Source: CBDBBY01 sp965203795 (lineage in GTDB: Bacteria > Pseudomonadota > Alphaproteobacteria > Rhodobacterales > Rhodobacteraceae). Taken from it: a DNA stretch of 64,000 nucleotides. The notes beneath the pieces are model-generated. The model ran no database searches and was not told the origin of the DNA. It saw nothing but the letters and a program-made list of their open reading frames with translations. How positions within the stretch are numbered: position 1 is the first letter of the stretch; every line of letters begins with the position of its first letter. The stretch covers positions 1,736,001 to 1,800,000 of the forward strand of contig OZ241915.1 of assembly GCA_965203795.1 (NCBI GenBank), given 5' to 3'. Of the stretch, positions 61,894 to 64,000 are shown one piece after another. A program made the translations under genes and the position numbers.

Positions 61894-62886
61894 CTAACGA
61901 AGTTCCCGCCGGGCGTTGCGGATGTTCCAGATCATGATCGGCGTGACCAGCACCATGATCACCAGCGCGACCGTGGACGCCCTTCCCGAGTCGTTGCCGC
62001 GGAACATCCAGTCGAACATCAGGTTCGCCAGCACCTGGCTGCCCCATTGGCCGTTCGTCATCGCGAGCACGATGTCGAAGACCTTCAGGACGAGTATCGT
62101 GATGGTCGTCCACACCACTGCAATCGTGCTCCAGATCTGAGGCACCTTGATCTTGAAGAAGACCTGCAGCGGGCTCGCGCCGTCCAGCACGGCGGCCTCC
62201 ACCGTTTCCTCGGGAATTCCGCGAAGGGCCGCCGAAAGAATCACCATCGCGAAGCCCGTCTGGATCCAGATGAGGACGATCATCAGGAAGAAATTGTTCC
62301 AGAACAGGATCGTGAGCCATGTTTTGGGTTCGCCGCCCATCGCGTCGACGATCGCGTTCAGCACGCCGATTTCGGCGGCGCCGTCTCCCCGGTAGTCGTA
62401 GATGAACTTCCAGATGACGGCGGCGCCGATGAACGAGATCGCCATCGGCATGAAGATCAGCGACTTCGCGAAATTGCCCCAGAAGATCCTGTCCGTGAGC
62501 GCCGCCGCGACCAGGCCGAGGAACGTCGATGCCGCGGGCACCACGATCAGCCAGAGAATGTTGTTTCTCATCGATTCGAGGAACTTCGCGTCGGCGAACA
62601 GCCACCTGTAGTTGTCGAGGCCTACGAACTCGTCACCGCTGGCATTGTGGACGGAAAGCCAGATCGAGCTGATGACCGGATAAACCAGATAGGCCGACAG
62701 GAAGACGATCGCGGGCCCCATGAACAGCCACGGACGGATTGCCGATGCCCGGTTGATGTTGCGCCCGGCATCGGGGCCTTTCGCAGGAAAGATCGAGTCG
62801 AGAACGAGATTGGATGCGTAGAAGTACGCGACGCAGGCGAAAACCCCGACAATGATGGTCGCGAACGCTGCGATCACCTGTTCCAT
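61894..62886 (-). CDS. aglF: Alpha-glucoside ABC transporter permease AglF
   Basis: Partner CUT1 permease (MalF-type), 330 aa, with about seven hydrophobic segments. EAA motif AAVLDGASPLQVFFKIKVPQ; RPWLFMGPAIVFLSAYLVYP marks the first core helix. An extra helix at the N-terminus (IAAFATIIVGVFACVAYFY) is typical of AglF. A hairpin lies between the binding-protein gene and this gene. Confidence 0.93.
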   Translation of the reverse strand: MEQVIAAFATIIVGVFACVAYFYASNLVLDSIFPAKGPDAGRNINRASAIRPWLFMGPAIVFLSAYLVYPVISSIWLSVHNASGDEFVGLDNYRWLFADAKFLESMRNNILWLIVVPAASTFLGLVAAALTDRIFWGNFAKSLIFMPMAISFIGAAVIWKFIYDYRGDGAAEIGVLNAIVDAMGGEPKTWLTILFWNNFFLMIVLIWIQTGFAMVILSAALRGIPEETVEAAVLDGASPLQVFFKIKVPQIWSTIAVVWTTITILVLKVFDIVLAMTNGQWGSQVLANLMFDWMFRGNDSGRASTVALVIMVLVTPIMIWNIRNARRELR

Positions 62887-62928
62887 GTTGCGCCTCTGCG
62901 TCGGGCAGCCAGCTTGAACTGGCGGGGG

Positions 62929-62974
62929 CCCGGCCGGAGGGCCGGGCGGCCCGCCCCGGAATCCGGAGCGGGCC
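62929..62974 (-). terminator. Two adjacent hairpins between aglE and aglF
   Basis: Stem CCCGGCC/GGCCGGG (62929-62946) and stem GGCCCGC/GCGGGCC (62948-62974) with inner CCGGA/TCCGG pairing. They lie in the 107-bp gap after aglE. No T run follows in the direction of transcription, so attenuation or mRNA protection is likelier than full termination. Confidence 0.6.
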
Positions 62975-62993
62975 CCTTTTCAAAGGGTTCGCG

Positions 62994-64000
62994 CTACTCC
63001 AGCGTGTCCCATGTCGCCTGGATGGAATCGGCGACATCCTGCGCAGGCGTTCCGCCGACGTAGTCGACCATCCCGGTCCAGAACGCGCCCGCGCCGATCG
63101 CTCCCGGCATCAGGTCCGAACCGTCGAAACGGAAGGTCGTCGCGCCAAGGAGGATGTCGCCCATCGCGCGCAGCACGGGATCGCCGTACGCGTCCGGATT
63201 CACGCCGCTGTGCGGTGTGAGGAACCCGCTCTGGGCCATCCAGACCTCGTGCGCGATCGGAGACTTGAGGAACTCGATGAACGCGCGCGCGCCCTTCGAA
63301 TCCTTCGTGATGGCGAACAAGGTTCCCGCGCCGAGAACCGGGCGGCCGAGGTCCATTCCCGCGTAGGCCGGGAAGTAGAAGAAGTCGACATCCTCGCCGA
63401 CGATCGGCCCCTCGGGGAAGAACGACGGAATGAACGACGCCTGCCGGTGCATGTAGCACTGCGGCGGCGACGCGAAGAGCCCCGCCGGGCTGTCGCGGAA
63501 ATCGACCGACGAAACGGCGCCCGCTCCGCCCGCCACGTAATCGTCGTTGCGCGCGAAATAGCCGAACTCCTCGATCGCGCCGACAACGCGCGGATCGCTG
63601 AAGCTCATCTCGTTGGAGACCCACATGTCGTAGACCTCCGGCGGCTGCGTCCGCAGCATCAAATCTTCGACCCAGTCGGTTGCCGGCCAGCCCGTCGCGC
63701 CGCCGGATCCGATCCCGATGCACCACGGCGTCTCTCCGTCCGCCACCATCTGGTCGGTCAGAGCCTTGAGCTCCTCCATCGATTCCGGAACTTCGTAGCC
63801 GGCATCCTCGAAGTTCTCGGGGATGTACCAGACCAGCGACTTCACATCGACCTTGTAGAAGAACCCGTAAAGGCTCGTTTCGCCGTCGGCCCCCGGATAC
63901 GAGCCCAGATCGACCCACGACTGCCCCGCCGCGTAGTTGTCGCGGATCCAGCCGGCGGTGTCTTCGCCCAAGTCCGCCAGCAGACCGCGGCCCGCGAGAT
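62994..64000 (-). CDS. aglE: Alpha-glucoside ABC transporter substrate-binding protein AglE (N-terminus beyond edge)
   Basis: Periplasmic CUT1 binding protein; about 335 C-terminal residues are visible and the frame runs open to the right edge (LLADLGEDTAGWIRDNYAAG), so the signal peptide is outside. Features are GFFYKVDVKSLVWY, LKALTDQMVADGETPWCIGI and WPATDWVEDL, as in AglE-type alpha-glucoside binders, plus the late MHRQASFIPSFF segment. It is the first visible gene of the operon; a regulator may lie outside. Confidence 0.92.
   Translation of the reverse strand, partial: LAGRGLLADLGEDTAGWIRDNYAAGQSWVDLGSYPGADGETSLYGFFYKVDVKSLVWYIPENFEDAGYEVPESMEELKALTDQMVADGETPWCIGIGSGGATGWPATDWVEDLMLRTQPPEVYDMWVSNEMSFSDPRVVGAIEEFGYFARNDDYVAGGAGAVSSVDFRDSPAGLFASPPQCYMHRQASFIPSFFPEGPIVGEDVDFFYFPAYAGMDLGRPVLGAGTLFAITKDSKGARAFIEFLKSPIAHEVWMAQSGFLTPHSGVNPDAYGDPVLRAMGDILLGATTFRFDGSDLMPGAIGAGAFWTGMVDYVGGTPAQDVADSIQATWDTLE

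Overview
The window is GC-rich chromosomal DNA from an alphaproteobacterium. Lineage markers are the dmdA-acuI pair, an aglEFGAK-type alpha-glucoside locus, citramalate synthase, a DUF1326/DUF2182 pair, and Lon and Tgt proteins of alphaproteobacterial type. DMSP demethylation genes together with ABC and TRAP importers fit a marine, possibly host-associated, organism that takes up small organic solutes; the exact lineage cannot be fixed from sequence alone. Most genes are tightly packed with ATGA or GTGA start/stop overlaps. GTG and TTG starts with good ribosome binding sites are common.

Layout. 0-7 kb: the end of an EamA permease, an acyl-CoA dehydrogenase, and a complete branched-chain amino acid ABC transporter (livF-H-K-M-G). 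7-18.7 kb, all on the minus strand: DUF2182 and DUF1326 membrane/soluble pair; dmdA-acuI (DMSP demethylation and acryloyl-CoA reduction); malate synthase G; overlapping cysK-mscS-alaX; a class II aldolase; a 1-Cys peroxiredoxin. 18.9-20.2 kb: tRNA-Asp, an orphan FitA-like antitoxin beside a broken PIN toxin, and a tRNA-Val array with a fresh 143-bp tandem duplication. 20.3-25.9 kb: housekeeping genes lon, tgt, a SufT-like gene, an A-type Fe-S carrier and tpiA.

26-36 kb is the most accessory part. It holds a NotI-family restriction endonuclease with a D12-class DNA methyltransferase, a decayed IS1595-type transposase, lpdA, a DUF924 gene, a large surface-lipoprotein-like gene, and a HigBA toxin-antitoxin module lying between two direct copies of 522 bp, one holding a truncated and one an intact carboxylesterase gene. 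36-45 kb: an MFS permease, cysS-cimA with an NDUFAF6-like gene, an aminotransferase, a PLP decarboxylase and a fatty-acid desaturase.

45.5-53.6 kb is a catabolic island: two convergent LacI regulators, a TRAP transporter, and a three-gene enzyme set (hydroxyacid dehydrogenase, xylose-isomerase-like TIM barrel, PanB-like protein). This combination does not match a pathway I recognise and is the best candidate for an undescribed system. It is followed by an AAA ATPase with a truncated DUF4276 partner (a decayed defence-like pair), an SDR gene and edd. The window ends with an alpha-glucoside uptake and hydrolysis operon (aglEFGAK, minus strand) that converges on edd, so imported alpha-glucosides could feed the Entner-Doudoroff pathway.

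In all three solute transporters a GC-rich hairpin sits between the substrate-binding-protein gene and the next permease gene, a common arrangement for making binding protein in excess.
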